Assembly (NCBI GenBank): GCA_905147135.1
Contig: LR990057.1
Location: forward strand, 6,262,001-6,326,000
Direction of reading: 5' to 3'
Source of the DNA: Blastobasis lacticolella
Taxonomy: Eukaryota > Arthropoda > Insecta > Lepidoptera > Blastobasidae
DNA: 64,000 nucleotides
This document shows, one piece after another, positions 34,101 through 60,834 of this stretch. The stretch's first letter is position 1. Each line of letters starts with the position of its first letter. Below the pieces are notes generated by a model that searched no databases, was not told the origin of the DNA, and worked only from the letters and a program-made list of their open reading frames with translations. Both the position numbers and the translations under genes were made by a program.

Positions 34101-36744
34101 GGAAGCTACGCCATATATTTTCGTCCCAATTACCGCAGTGTCTCAAGACTGATATAATGAATAAAGACCAGAAATTCATAATGCAGCGACAGGATTGTAT
34201 AAAAACATATTCTTAAAAACATCTGCTTTAAACATAGAAAACGATGATGACATTCCGGACCAGACACCAATAGCACCAATACTGGAGAAAAGTTGAGTGG
34301 GCAATAGAGATGCAGACGCGAGACAGGGCTCCAGGAAGAGAAACTATAGGATTGACGATGGGATCAAAGGCGGTACTATCCTGACTGTTTATTTAAATAA
34401 TCAAGACAGTAATAATCAAGTACATAGTATTAAAAATTTTATTAGTAAAAGAGTACACTTATTTAGACCAAATAATATCCACCAAACACATCAAATAAAG
34501 AAATAGAAACAAGAATCGCAAAACCTTGGAAGCAATACTACCAATTCATCAGTCATACATGGACAACCACGACATCCAATATAAATTAACTAAAAACTAT
34601 CAGAGACGCATTGAAAATAGTATGTCAGGAAAAAGAAAAATCAATAAATCAATCACATCACCATAATAAAGAAACAAAAACACAACATACAACACTAAAA
34701 ATTAAAACACTGAAATGGAGATGGGCAGGCCATATAGAAAGGGGACAAGAGAAACACAGCAAAACAGTATAGTATTTGTTTGTGCCCCAAAGCAGGCAAA
34801 AGAAGAAAGACAACAGAAAAGATGGCAAGTCGAGATATTAAAGGAAGTAGTAAAGAAGGGGAAGCACAACATGAAAAAATATTGGAGGAGGGCTTTGCCC
34901 CAAAACTATCTCTTATCTAGGAGTAACTTTTAAATTATTAAGTACAGTTTTGTAAATGTAACAAACACTTATATCTGAATAATAGTTTCATGATAATAAC
35001 GATAGCTTAATGTGGCAAATATCTGTAAAAGTGTGCAGATATTGAAGAATGCAAGAATTACTTTCACAAACATTAGTTTCTATTAAATTAGTATGGATTT
35101 CACATGCAAAGTGTCAGACAGGTCTCTTTGTGTCTTTAATTGAACTTTGTGGTTTGTCCTGCACTCCCTGATGAGGTAGACGATTGCTTCTACCACATCT
35201 GAAGGACTCATCAACATTTTTATTCAAATCAAACTAACAATGGTGTTTGAATTCGAATTTCATACAAGACAAGACAAACCAAAAGATACCCATTTGTTAC
35301 TAAATCTGGCTATTAAAAAGCCTAAGGTCGATAAAAAGAGTAAATTCCAACACAAGATAACTTTCATTGGCCATTTTCTCAAATTATGCTAATTGTCAAT
35401 AAGCCCCCTCTTCTCCTGTACCCTTAATCGTAAGAATATCTAAAAAGCACATACATGCCTCCAGGACTCATTACACAGCTTTTATAGGAGGGTTTCATCT
35501 CAGGGCTAGGCCAACAAAAAGATGAGGAGCTGACTGCTGAGAGTGAGTAATTTCTGGCAGAGCAGAAGAACAAAAAGCAAAGTTTTTAGAAGAGGGACGA
35601 TGAACTCTTCCTTCAAGAAGCCACTGCATAGGAAGTAGACCTAGTCAAGTCCTGATAGATCACTAAATATTTAACGTTTTAGTGATTGCCAAGATGGAAA
35701 CCAGATGATAACACAATATTCAAGTCAAATAGGAAAGATCTCATTTGGTGAGATCTGTTTTATTATCGTACAACAAAGCTTTATTTTTTTTAATTTACTG
35801 CACTCATAAGAAAGAAAGAAAATATCTTTATTCAACAAAACAATGTTACAAAGACGTTCTTACATGTTCCCATTTGATACAAAATGCTAGTCCAGATCTA
35901 TTGTTACAAACTTGTTCAATGCAGTTGTCAAATGTTAATACCTAACCTACTTTATTTAAATCTGGTATACAAATCTGTAAAGTGAAATGACCTTACATTT
36001 TGTGATCATCTATCAATTTATAAAGGTGTGTGTGGAAATTTTTTTTGGGTAAACAAAATAGGGTCTGGGCCATATGCCAAAAATCTTATAAAAGAGGTTT
36101 CTGAATGTGAATATTCTTAAAGTATTCATAAAAATTAAAAATTAAAGGAACTTACAGCTTCAGGTCCACTGCACATCTTGCTAAAAGGAACCGGGCTTGA
36201 GGCAAAGTCGGTGATATACTTTTCAGAAAATTAATAGCTTCATTCAGCCTCCTGGCTCTATAGTAACATGTCCCCAATAAATATGCTGTTTCTTCAGAAC
36301 CAACTGGAATAAAATATCAACTATTTGAGTAAGCAATGGCATGGGCTGTAGGAAAGACAAATTGTAGGATGTGTGTTGCTCAAAAGTGATATAATAATAT
36401 ACAAAAAGGTAGCAATTCCCTATAAAGATTGAAGCAAAAACCTTTACACAGCAAGAAGCAAAAACACCTTCGGATCCTTTGCAACACCTGTTTTTCATTG
36501 ATTACATACAAATAACAAAAGGTGCAACCGAAAATATTTTATAGTTACCTTCTGCGTGCAGTCTCTCCGCCAAGAATATAGCATTGTCATACTCGTAGTT
36601 ATTGAGACAATCCCAAACGATAACCTGCGGGTAGTGAAATGCACACAATTATTTCTTAGTTCTAGTTGCAGGCAGGCACTACGCTTGACAGATGATCAAT
36701 TTCATCAGTGCTCTACTCACCTGTATAGGTTCTTGCACGATCAT
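28186..36744 (-). CDS. CDC27: Anaphase-promoting complex subunit 3 (CDC27), complete
   Basis: Four coding exons join in frame on the minus strand: 36744-36721 (8 codons, MIVQEPIQ), 36624-36549, 36303-36156 and 30082-28186 (2,145 nt, 714 aa plus stop). The N-terminal TPR block reads ...NYEYDNAIFLAERLHAEVGS, EETAYLLGTCYYRARRLNEA and RFLLARCAVDLKLYKEAEIV. A low-complexity linker (about residues 140-380) keeps the conserved PSFGMLPME and RRSSRLF motifs. The C-terminal TPR array (about 380-690) includes GMDIYSTCLWHLQREAELSA, AAGNCFSLHKERETALKFF, YAHALLGHEY, CRFHRASVLL and HLALMHFSWATDLDPKG. CDC27 is the APC/C scaffold arm that binds co-activators in cell-cycle ubiquitination. The protein is shorter than the vertebrate form (about 820 aa), mainly in the linker and acidic tail. 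The 6.1-kb third intron contains nested LINEs. Confidence 0.95.
30528..30600 (-). repeat. SINE family 1 fragment
   Basis: Reverse-strand match to the family 1 body: TTGACCATGATCCAAGATTT, AGGTAATTATGG and CGTGACCCT phrases. Lies in the CDC27 large intron. Confidence 0.55.
30930..31240. repeat. Fragments of a GCGACTTCGT repeat family
   Basis: GACGAAGTCGCGTGCAAAAGC at about 30950 and GGTAGGGTAGAGG...ACAAAGTCGCGCCGGGCC near 31190-31235 match the ends of elements at 40950, 47335 and 50938. Such ends are typical of small lepidopteran elements, possibly Helitron-like, but a terminal hairpin was not verified. Confidence 0.45.
31204..31480 (+). pseudogene. Older LINE ORF, left part (interrupted by insertion)
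   Basis: Encodes RTKMRKDIKEYRLKLFESQI, IIKTGRVKKF and, after a stop, LAEKTGFRNLKIKS. The frame continues after 34172 with RPEIHNAATGLYKNIF, the usual order in the segment just before the reverse transcriptase of RTE/CR1-like LINEs (KEYN...IE...S.KK, then RPEIL.IAT..Y..LY). Together the two halves show that the younger LINE at 31493-34159 landed inside it. Confidence 0.65.
31493..34159 (+). mobile_element. RTE-like LINE inserted in the CDC27 intron, 12-bp target duplication
   Basis: AATAAAGACCAG flanks both ends (31481-31492 and 34160-34171). A leader (31493-31799) precedes the endonuclease frame at 31800 (MATYNVQTLRTDEKL, IGLSEVRRKG, then SPDGVTKNEIDLRH and IGSDHRLAH). The linker and reverse transcriptase follow at 32484-34159: KAPGDDGITAELLKAGG, NFRPISLLTHVYKLFSRVI, EQAGFLKGFSTVDHI, MAYVDYKKAFDSIE, QLQRGVRQGDVISPKLF and FADDIV (33833-33844, reached by a frameshift near 33820). 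Stops and shifts make it inactive. It ends inside the RT C-terminal region (...LPQCLKTDIMN), so the 3' part is missing, which is unusual for a LINE insertion. The coding order fits RTE-type elements common in insects. Confidence 0.85.
34172..34935 (+). pseudogene. Older LINE ORF, right part
   Basis: Continues the frame broken at 31480: RPEIHNAATGLYKNIF, a degraded middle, then YKLTKNYQRRIENSMSG, LKWRWAGHIERGQEKHS and a Lys/Arg-rich tail ending RWQVEILKEVVKKG. The KWxWAGHI block is a hallmark of the C-terminal part of insect LINE polymerases. The catalytic palm is largely gone, so this element was already deleted internally. Confidence 0.6.
34936..36100. other. CDC27 intron, no gene seen
   Basis: AT-rich sequence. 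A faint LINE-like leader remnant (CATACATGCCTCCAGGACTC and CTGCTGAGAGTGAG at 35450-35560, CATGAACTC-type 'NSFFKKPLHRK' phrase near 35600) suggests a second, badly decayed endonuclease-type copy. Around 35815 the phrase AAATATCTTTATTCAACAAA is typical of the complement of a LINE 3' end. Confidence 0.4.
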
Positions 36745-36749
36745 TTTAG

Positions 36750-39500
36750 TAAAATATTTGAACTTGTGGGAACGAAAAAGCTAAGAAATATCTCGCATTG
36801 CATGCCACGATTATTACACAGTCACAAAGTAAAATAAAAACGTATCTTCTACGACGGACATTTTCATTCGAGTTTGTTGATTGTCTATGACAAGATGAAA
36901 TGTTACGAAAGCGAGTTGTTGCCATATATAAAATTATGTCATTCGTTTCTGGGTTGTCATTTCTTTCTTGTATTTTTTTTTATTCTAAAGAAGAATGCAC
37001 ATTCCTAGTTCTTAGTCAGTTTTCTATTAGTGGTCGGCGTACGAGCCGAATTTCATCGAAAAATTGCAAAAACACCATGAGTGACATAAAACAGAAAACT
37101 TCTAAAAATATCCAAAGAACAGTCCTTGACACTTATAGTAAAATATTTGGTACTATTAATACTAGTGATTAGCACTTCTTCTATCAAACATTTAAAAATA
37201 TATATAATAATTTACTTTTAGTTAATGCTGAAAAATATCATTAACTGTTCTCTAAATACGTAAGTATTCTACAGCCCACCCAACACAACAAATAAAATCA
37301 ATCATATCACTCGAAATGCTAAAACCCGAATGAAATTGATGATGATGCCGTTTTTTTGTTCTCCTAGTAATGTTGTCTATGTTATTTATTTGATAAAGTG
37401 AGGCTCTTGCAAGTCCAGCAGCGTGCGAGTTCACGTTCATCGAGTCTGACCGTCTAGCTCGAACGGATTAAATCGCATGGGGATGTATCGAGCCTTCAAC
37501 AATTGCTACTCGAATTATTTAAGTGGTCATGCCCGATGGACATGACGTCCCGTCCGCACAGTAGACAGTAATTTCTAATATTGTTACTGGGTTCGTGCTT
37601 CACTTAGGTTCTCTAAAGGGGTGAATCATGGTATTTTATTATAAGTATAGCTCCATCAACTAAGTATAATTTAGTTAATGAGAAGTTTTCATGAAATATT
37701 ACGCAATAGCCGATCCACCACATCAGTAGAGGGTTTAGTCTTAGTCTATACACCTACTGATACGCGGGTAGAAGATTTCAGTATTTAAAATACACACAAC
37801 ACAATGATACCCATTTTCTGGCTTATAGAGGCTAGAAAATTGTCGAAAACATCAATTAATTTTTCTGATCATTTTGCACTGTTTGTTTTATTTATGTTAC
37901 ATTAATTACGGCGCGACGGCGCGAGGGTCCTTAATTTGTTTTTTTATTTGGATACGATAGCCTGCGCGAAACTAATGTTGTTGTGATATCAGATTCGTAA
38001 TGACAAAGATTCTACATTAATTACAGTAACATTAATATGCTACAATAATTAGAATTGCTTAGAGTAGGTACTTTGCTATTAGTTAGGGGGTGGTGCACTT
38101 TCGTAAAAACTATGAATTAAAAGCAATCCTAATTTATTATAATATTTTTCTAAACAGAACCCTCAAACCAATAAATACAAAGAAACAAAACGGCTAATTT
38201 TTATCTCTTTAATATCCCATTACACCTAGTACGAGGGGTCCTGTCTGCAATTGGTAAAAATTTTAGTCTTAAGTTGATAACAAATGTTAATTTGCTTTAA
38301 TTGATACACTAATTCTTAATATTTGTGCTGCAAAACACCATATTCTAATCAGTAGTGTAGTGCCAACAATTGTATATGCCTACTGTATAAAACTCATATT
38401 AAGCACTTATGCTCAGTTGATAGCCATTTTGTTCATATACTGTAATTTTAGTATACTTAAGTAAAGAATAGATAAGTATGTATTTAATGATCACTCACGC
38501 ATATTCCAACGTAGCTGTTTTATTAAAAACAATACCCTTGAAAGGTTAAACAAATTATGTAATTAAAATTAAAGATTATAACTTGGGACTAAAATCTGAC
38601 AAAATATGTGTAGTTTAAAAATAATACGAGTAAGGATCAAAACCATTTTAATTCTTTTTGTTAGTTTTGGCAGGGAGGTAGGCATTGAGCTTGATAAACT
38701 GTGAGTCTTACCATTTTTTTTATGTTATCTGGCAGAAAAGTAGGCATGTGGGCCACTAATGATGATGGAACTGGTGACGGTGGCGGCACACACTGATGGA
38801 AATTGGTCACTAATGGTCACCGCCGCCTATGGACATCAGCAAAACCAGGGGAGTCACCAATGCGTTGCCCGCCTCTGAAGAGACCTCTAATTTACCTCTT
38901 GAATGATCCCATGTCATAGTCCAAAGGAAACACTGTGGCTGGGAGCTCATTCCACATCCGAATTGTACGAGCGAGAAACGTTCTTCCAAACTTGCGTGGT
39001 GACCAACAGAGGGTCTACGTAATAGGGATGAGTACCCAGCCCACGGCGGACCATAATAATAAGAACTCAAATTCTATAGTGCAAAATCTGCTGACAAAAC
39101 TTTTATGATGCCGTGTTGTACAAAAACATAAGTAGTTGGTGGGGCTCAACCTAAATACCATAATAATATTTTGAATAGGCTATTTCCTCTACAAAAGTGC
39201 CCATCTACCTTTGCATGTTGATTTTATTGTAAAGGGTTCTTTATGTCTAGAGTCAAGACCCATCCAGCCAGAGCAGCAAAATAATAATAACTAAAAAGTA
39301 AGTTTGTCTTTGACGCTGTCACCTAAAGTGAGTGTTGCCCATTTAGCAAACATCTACGCATTATGTAAAATGATATATTAAAAATTATTACTTCCGTCAC
39401 TATTTGAAATATCTATACAATTAACAAATCATTAGATTTGCACTAAGTATTACTTATATATAGATATGTCTTACAGGATATTTTTTATTTCACAAAAAAA
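36750..39500. other. Region between the divergent CDC27 and TMEM184 genes
   Basis: The CDC27 promoter should lie near 36750-36900. A 90-codon plus-strand frame (36900-37172) ends in MSDIKQKTSKNIQRTVL..., but has no recognisable domain. Other sequence is AT-rich and featureless apart from the LINE tail at 38795. Confidence 0.4.
38795..39070 (-). pseudogene. LINE polymerase tail (same family as 58125-58375)
   Basis: On the minus strand: KFGRTFLARTIRMWNELPAT, VFPLDYDMGSFKR and a tail GNALVTPLVL...IGGGDH. The plus-strand text carries TGGTCACCGCCGCCTATGGA, a phrase repeated in reverse at 58305. R-x-W-N-E-L-P plus VFP marks a non-LTR polymerase C-terminus. Confidence 0.7.
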
Positions 39501-39559
39501 ATGTTTTTAATGAAATTCGAAGAATAATTCAAATTCATTTAGCAACATTGGCTGAATCA

Positions 39560-39854
39560 GTCAGACGAACGACGTCACTCACAATTTCGCGAATCGAAAC
39601 AATCGAAAGAAATGTAATCAGAAATACGGGAAAAGAACCAAAGGGATACTTGTTTTTTTCTTAGTGTTTTGTTAACAAATAAAGTGATTGTATTAGTTTT
39701 ATTTATCGTACCTTTAGTGAAGTGTTGATGTGAGCAAAGTCTTTGCTATTGTGTTGTGTGGTGGTTCGAACAATATGAGTGGAGAGTTGATTACGGATGA
39801 CAAGTGTTAACAAAAGGAAAACATATTTAGAAGGCATTCGCAGTCATAGAACAG
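39560..39854 (+). promoter_or_regulatory. Possible promoter and 5' non-coding exon of the TMEM184-like gene
   Basis: The coding start at 44886 lies one base after an acceptor (CCCAG|G ATG), so an upstream non-coding exon is required. Here a CRE-like GACGTCAC (39571) precedes a stretch ending in a consensus donor, ACAG|gtaaac at 39854/39855. The link is inferred from position and the donor only. Confidence 0.25.
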
Positions 39855-40682
39855 GTAAACTAAATCATATATACGATTAGGAATACGTTTAGGACTGTGC
39901 AACAATTGGTTTTCATTGTATGTATTGCCCTTCACTGTCGTTCACACGAATATACAAAACTAGAAAATATCAAGACGTGACCTCCAAGTTAGGTACTGGT
40001 TCCATTCTTGTTTTGATGTGCCCATTTCAACATAATTCTGACTTCGTACAGTACTGAGAGCTGATCAGTGGTAGCAAATTACAATTATTGTTCCATTGAG
40101 CAAGTAGGTGAAATGAAGTGGTCAATGAACAGTTTAACTACTACCTGAGAAACTATTACTTAGAAAACTCTCATCATTAACATGCCCAGAATGTGTATCA
40201 AATGATTTAGTAGATGAGTGTAGAATATCTAATGATGTCTAATTCATTTCCATTTTGTTCAAAGCATTACTTACATAGGTGATTAACTGAATCTATAATT
40301 TATCTTATCATATTATTAATTAAATAAAGTAGGTTAATATTAGAGAACTTTGTATAATTTTTTAGAGTAATAAGTATCTAGAAAAGATATTAACTATTTG
40401 TATTTGTCTATAATGATGTTATGGAATAATGAAAAATAACTGATGCCTGTTACTAAATTATTCCTGTCAGGCAAAGTAGAATGTAGCATCAACAAAACCC
40501 ATCTTTTGATTGATGGGTGTTATAAAAGGCGATTAAAAACAGACCATTCCTAAAACCTTTAATCAGAAGTATAGTATTTTCAGCACTGCAATCTTTAAAC
40601 TGCCTGTCAAGCGTGGTTATGCCAGAATCACTAATGTGACTTCTAATACTTTAATTCATCTTTTACGAGAGCCATAGACCCC

Positions 40683-40740
40683 ATAGTCTAGGGAATTGGT
40701 GCAATTCTACTCTATCAGGCACCACTTGGCAAAGGGTAAA
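40683..40740 (+). repeat. Family A fragment
   Basis: GGAATTGGTGCAATTCTACTC followed by a CAGGCACCACTTGGC end resembles the 3' phrase of family A. Confidence 0.45.
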
Positions 40741-40844
40741 TTATTTATTTACCCTTTGTGCCTCAATAATAAAAAAATATTTCGCTGCATTATTCGGGTA
40801 TTTCTTTGTGCTATCGCATGTGAATGCTCGGGGTCTGCTGTGAC

Positions 40845-40925
40845 CATGATCTAGGATTTGGCAGACCGGATAATTACAGTGTAGCGACTGCCTTCTGACC
40901 TCCATGACCCTGATAACAGGGAGAC
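40845..40925 (-). repeat. SINE family 1 fragment
   Basis: GTGACCATGATCTAGGATTT, GGCAGACCGGATAATTAC and CATGACCCTGATAACAGGG are family 1 body phrases on the reverse strand. Confidence 0.55.
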
Positions 40926-40949
40926 ATCTGGGTATTTCATTTATTACTG

Positions 40950-41155
40950 ACTAGTGGACCCGGCGCGACTTCGTACGCGTACACCTATTTTACCCTTACC
41001 TACCCTTTTTTTCTTACTTAAAAACCTTCCTCTTGAATCACTCTATCTATTAAAAAAAACCGCATCAAAATCCGTTGCGTAGTTTCAAAGATTTAAGCAT
41101 ACAAAGGGACATAGGGACAGAGAAAGCGACTTTGTTTTATACTATGTAGTGATTA
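40950..41155 (+). repeat. GCGACTTCGT-type dispersed element
   Basis: Runs from CTAGTGGACCCGGCGCGACT to TTTTATACTATGTAGTGA and contains CTCTATCTATTAAAAAAAAC, AAAATCCGTTGCGTAGTTT and AGCGACTTTGTTTTATA. Elements at 47335-47537 and 50938-51075 are the same family on the other strand. This is a small nonautonomous element; the class is uncertain. Confidence 0.6.
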
Positions 41156-42290
41156 ATAAAGTTTTACTACAAATGATAACAGGGGTCATCAATGCGTCAC
41201 AGTCATTTTCTTGTCTTTACATGGCACAATAAAAAATATATGAACAGAAATAAATTTTGGGTCTTATACGCTGGCTGCTTTGGTTATGAAAATTTTTTAA
41301 CAGTAAAGAGTAAAATCAAAGTAATTCAGGGAAATCAATTGCAATGAGCATGGAATTTTTGCACCTTTAGCTGTTGATTGATTGGTCAATGTGAATGATA
41401 ACAAAAATAACTGAAGGCAACCAATTAAAAAACAAGTGAAGCAGGCTCATAATGTTTAATATTTTGATTCTTAAAATTGCCAAAATGAATGATGGCAAGA
41501 ATGATGAAATGAGTGCAGTGCTTGGAATTGCTTATAAAACCTGTACTCAAGTAATACAAGTGTTTACTTAAGTGGTCTGCCATTTGGTGACTCTTGAATT
41601 ATAATCTGAAAAAAACTTTGATGTAATATTTGAAATGAAATTCATTGCTATTTAAATTGAATTACAAATTTTAAATACTGTATGGCACTCCAAGGGTGAT
41701 ACTTTAAAAACAGCTATTGTTAGTTCATGAACATGTGTACACAGTTGGACAAGTAACAAGTTGGTAGTTGTTTATCGAACCGACTCCTTACGGTGTCTGA
41801 TGAAGTAGAATTGCATCAAACCCCTTGTTAAATAAGCTAGTAAATTTTTAGTGGTTAATCAGTTAGGTACTTGGTAACCGGAAAATGGGCAGCAGTATTT
41901 CTTGTGACGACTAATGTGACAAATCTTCACCATGTGACATAATAAGATGGGTCCAGTTTGTTCCTCAAATGTACATGTGAGCACTACCTGCACATTTGGT
42001 AAGTCGTGATGAGTTAGGGTGCCAGGGAAGACAAGCAGGCCAGGAGTATTTCAGCTACTGTGCTTTAAACGTGTGCTTCTAAATTGGCTGCTGTTTGGAC
42101 ACGCCACACGCCTATTCTCGCTCTCCTAGTCGTTGAGAAAGTATTCCCGAGCATGACATTGGAAACTTTAAGAATCGAGACAATTATATAGGTGCCATTT
42201 TCTAATCGCAAAGACGTTTGATTGTGGGCTTCCTGTCCTGAGTGATTATGTAAGTGGATTCTGGTGGAGCTCCTTGTTTTTTTTAATATT
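41156..42290. other. Intergenic, no gene seen
   Basis: AT-rich sequence without supported coding or repeat structure, apart from a short family A-like phrase near 41800-41920 (GGTACTTGG...GGGCAGCAGTATTT). Confidence 0.35.
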
Positions 42291-42294
42291 GGAG

Positions 42295-42510
42295 GGAGGC
42301 TAATGAGCCAGCGGGTTACCTGATGGGAAGTGATCACCGCCCGTAACACTAGGGGTGTCGCGAATGCCTATGAAACGAGAAAGGTGTAGACTACTTTCTG
42401 TAGGCTCCATAATCGTACGCTGCAGGAAGTTTCTTGAAAAGCACACAGTATTTGATTGCCACTCATCTGCATGGTACATTGCAGATGGGCTGATTTTTTT
42501 GATTTGATTT
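42295..42510 (-). pseudogene. Degraded LINE 3' end with GATTT simple repeat
   Basis: The text TGATGGGAAGTGATCACCGC, GGTGTCGCGAATGCC and CTCCATAATCGTACG is the reverse of LINE tails in this window. A GATTT/TTGAT run lies at about 42499-42520. Confidence 0.5.
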
Positions 42511-42971
42511 GATTTGATTGCATGGGCTGTTTGGGCGAAGTATTCAAGGCGTCGCGCATGTGTGATGCTCGCACACTTAGTCCACTTTTTTGTCAAGTAC
42601 TGGTGTTTCCCAAGGCTCTGTATTGTTTTAATCCTGCATATCAATAATATGAACCATATTAACGGCATTCTTTGCTATGCGGATGACAGCACCGCCAATA
42701 TTATACAGACATCCTTCGTCTATGTGGTCCTGGATAATTGAACTTGTGTCTGAAACCCAGACCTCCATTCGGAGACCTGCTCCGACGACGAAACCAAACG
42801 TTGTCCAGTTCAACCCCATAAAAACAATGGAGCCTCAATGTACCTAGTGTAAGAGTTACAGAATGTTCCCCTTACTATCTCGAGGACAGCATCGGGGTTA
42901 TTCGAGATCCTCGGCGTCGACAACTTGGACGAAGCCCGAAATCAAATGGGCTACAAAAAAAATAAACTTAA

Positions 42972-43142
42972 ACTTCATCATCATCATCATCATCACAGCC
43001 CATAACAGTCCACTGCAGGACTTCGGGCCTCTCCCACGAAAGGGGAGGTCATTGCCATAATCTCCACGCTTGGCAGGCGGGTTGGAGATCGCAGTGCAGT
43101 TGATGTAAATCTACCCAGAAAGATGCTGCTGCCCACCTTTCG
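42972..43142 (+). repeat. Family A copy with leading TCA microsatellite
   Basis: A short TCA run (about 42976-42993) leads into CACAGCCCATAACAGTCCAC, CGGGCCTCTCCCACGAAAGG, ATAATCTCCACGCTTGGCAG and GCTGCTGCCCACCTTTCGGA. The last part matches the LINE leader at 31590 closely. Confidence 0.7.
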
Positions 43143-43707
43143 GATTTGTCCCTTTGTAACTTAAACTTACTGCTATACAAAGCACAGGTTCGTCTCCCCA
43201 TGGAGTGCTTCTCTCATTTCATCTTTTTCGTTTCTATATTTTCCTTCTAAATTATACCAGCCCATACTTGAGCTACTTCGGGCTTCTTCCGAAGCGGAGT
43301 AACTACAGATCAGCCATTGTGCGGTGGCGCATGACGGGCAGGCGATTAAGTGGTCCATGCTCTGCGAGGGATGACCACATATACAATGATCCTCTGTCCG
43401 ATCCAACGACCTTATCGTGCTCAATTTGAACGTATTTACCAAGGCCAAACCGCAGCCGTTATCATATGACGTCTCTTTCTCATTATATAGTGAAAAAGAA
43501 AGACGGCATGTGACAACGGCTGCGGATTGGTTTTGATAAATACATTCGAATTTAGCACGATAAGTGGGCTGGTAGCCCTAACGAAGTCGGTTTAGAGACC
43601 ACCAAGTTGACCACTGCTGATTTCCACCAGGCAAAACTTGTTCTTCTAGAGGTCTTGTCGTCATCCCTGCTCTCGCTAATGGGCTGGTACACCCAATACC
43701 AACTCAG

Positions 43708-44185
43708 CGTCGTTGGCCTGATGGTTAGTACCGAGTTAGATAGTGCCGCTATGTACAGTCGAGTTCATTAATATGTGAGCACCACCAAGGCTTCAAATAT
43801 AAATGTACATGGAAGGTTACTTATATATCTGAGCAGATTCATTAATGAAACATATATGTACATCTGCTCAGATATATAAGTACCCTTCCTTGTACTATGT
43901 ATATTTGAAACCTTGGCAATGCTCACATATTAATGAACTCGACTGTACCAATGACTTTTTGAGTCAAGCACGTTAGTTGAACTCTAAACGATGCTGAAAC
44001 AGTGAAGTAAGGCGACTGAATGTACCTATAACCATGATCGAATCTGGTCAGGTTCCCCTGTTAACAGGGTCACGGAGCTCAGATGGCAGTCGCTCTACTG
44101 CATTTACCTGATCTGCCAAATCCTGGATCACGATAAAGGCAGGAGCACAACCGGGATGTTGACGCTAAAATCTTCATTTTACACC
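43708..44185 (+). mobile_element. SINE family 1 copy, interrupted by a MITE
   Basis: The head starts GCGTCGTTGGCCTGATGGTT and stops at GTGCCGCTATG. After the MITE (43756-43945) the SINE resumes with CCAATGACTTTTTGAGTCA, TTAGTTGAACTCTAA, ACCATGATCGAATCTGGTCA, TTAACAGGGTCACGGAG and an end with GAGCACAACCGGGATGTTGA. Confidence 0.75.
43756..43945. mobile_element. Palindromic MITE with TA duplication, 190 bp
   Basis: Ends are perfect complements (CAGTCGAGTTCATTAATATG...), and the arms fold through ACTTATATATCTGAGCAG and its complement. TA lies at 43754-43755 and 43946-43947. Removing the element and one TA restores the SINE phrase GCTATGTACCAATGAC. A truncated sibling lies at 20077. Confidence 0.88.
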
Positions 44186-44189
44186 CAAT

Positions 44190-44880
44190 GTCAACTAACT
44201 CCTTCCACTTAATACCTTCCAACGTCGGGCTGTTTGTTTTATCTACTCCATAACACACAGACGGTTTGGACTTTGGATACTTTAGGCCACTAGGAGAGGC
44301 GTTGGCTCTCTATGTGCGTTCTTTGAAATGTTCCGAGAGATAATTTAGTTTTGAACCACTGACACTTCTAATATCGCACCCTCAGACGATGGGACAGATG
44401 TCATACACATCATCTCGATGCCTGGCTTCCAACCTACTTACGTGCTTTTTACCGCTTAAATGCAAGATGAGGAATGACCTCCCTACCTGAGTCCTTTTGT
44501 TGTTCTTTCCTTTGCATTCCAACTAGGGGTTCTCCACAAGTAATGGCTACAAGTACCTCAAAGATCGGAACCACATTACGTTGCAGATGTCCTCGACGGC
44601 GGTCACCCGTTACCATTAGGTGAGCCGTCTGTCCGTCTGCCAAATATAGTTAAAGTTGAAATAGGTACTGACCTAGTTGGGTTATTTTTAGAATCTAATA
44701 TAACACTATTTTCATGCTTATTACATTCTATTTTGGAACCAATATACATATTCATTATCTCATGGCTGTTATCATAATAACTTTTATAAAAGTTAAACTG
44801 TTTATACGGCTGTGGCGTGGCATGGAGAAGTTCTCTAATCCACCGCTCTCCAATGTAAACACTGACTCGGTTCCTCTTTC
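44190..44880. other. Sequence before TMEM184 coding exon 1
   Basis: Contains a decayed LINE-tail-like phrase (about 44190-44240, ACTAACTCCTTCCACTTAAT, reverse strand). A polypyrimidine acceptor CTCTTTCCCAG precedes the exon at 44885. Confidence 0.35.
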
Positions 44881-44885
44881 CCAGG

Positions 44886-60830
<15,945 letters not shown>

Positions 60831-60834
60831 GACC

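Noticed and set aside
36900..37172. 90-codon frame next to the CDC27 promoter
   Set aside because: No recognisable domain, AT-rich composition and no splice or poly(A) support. It might deserve a transcript check but cannot be supported from sequence.
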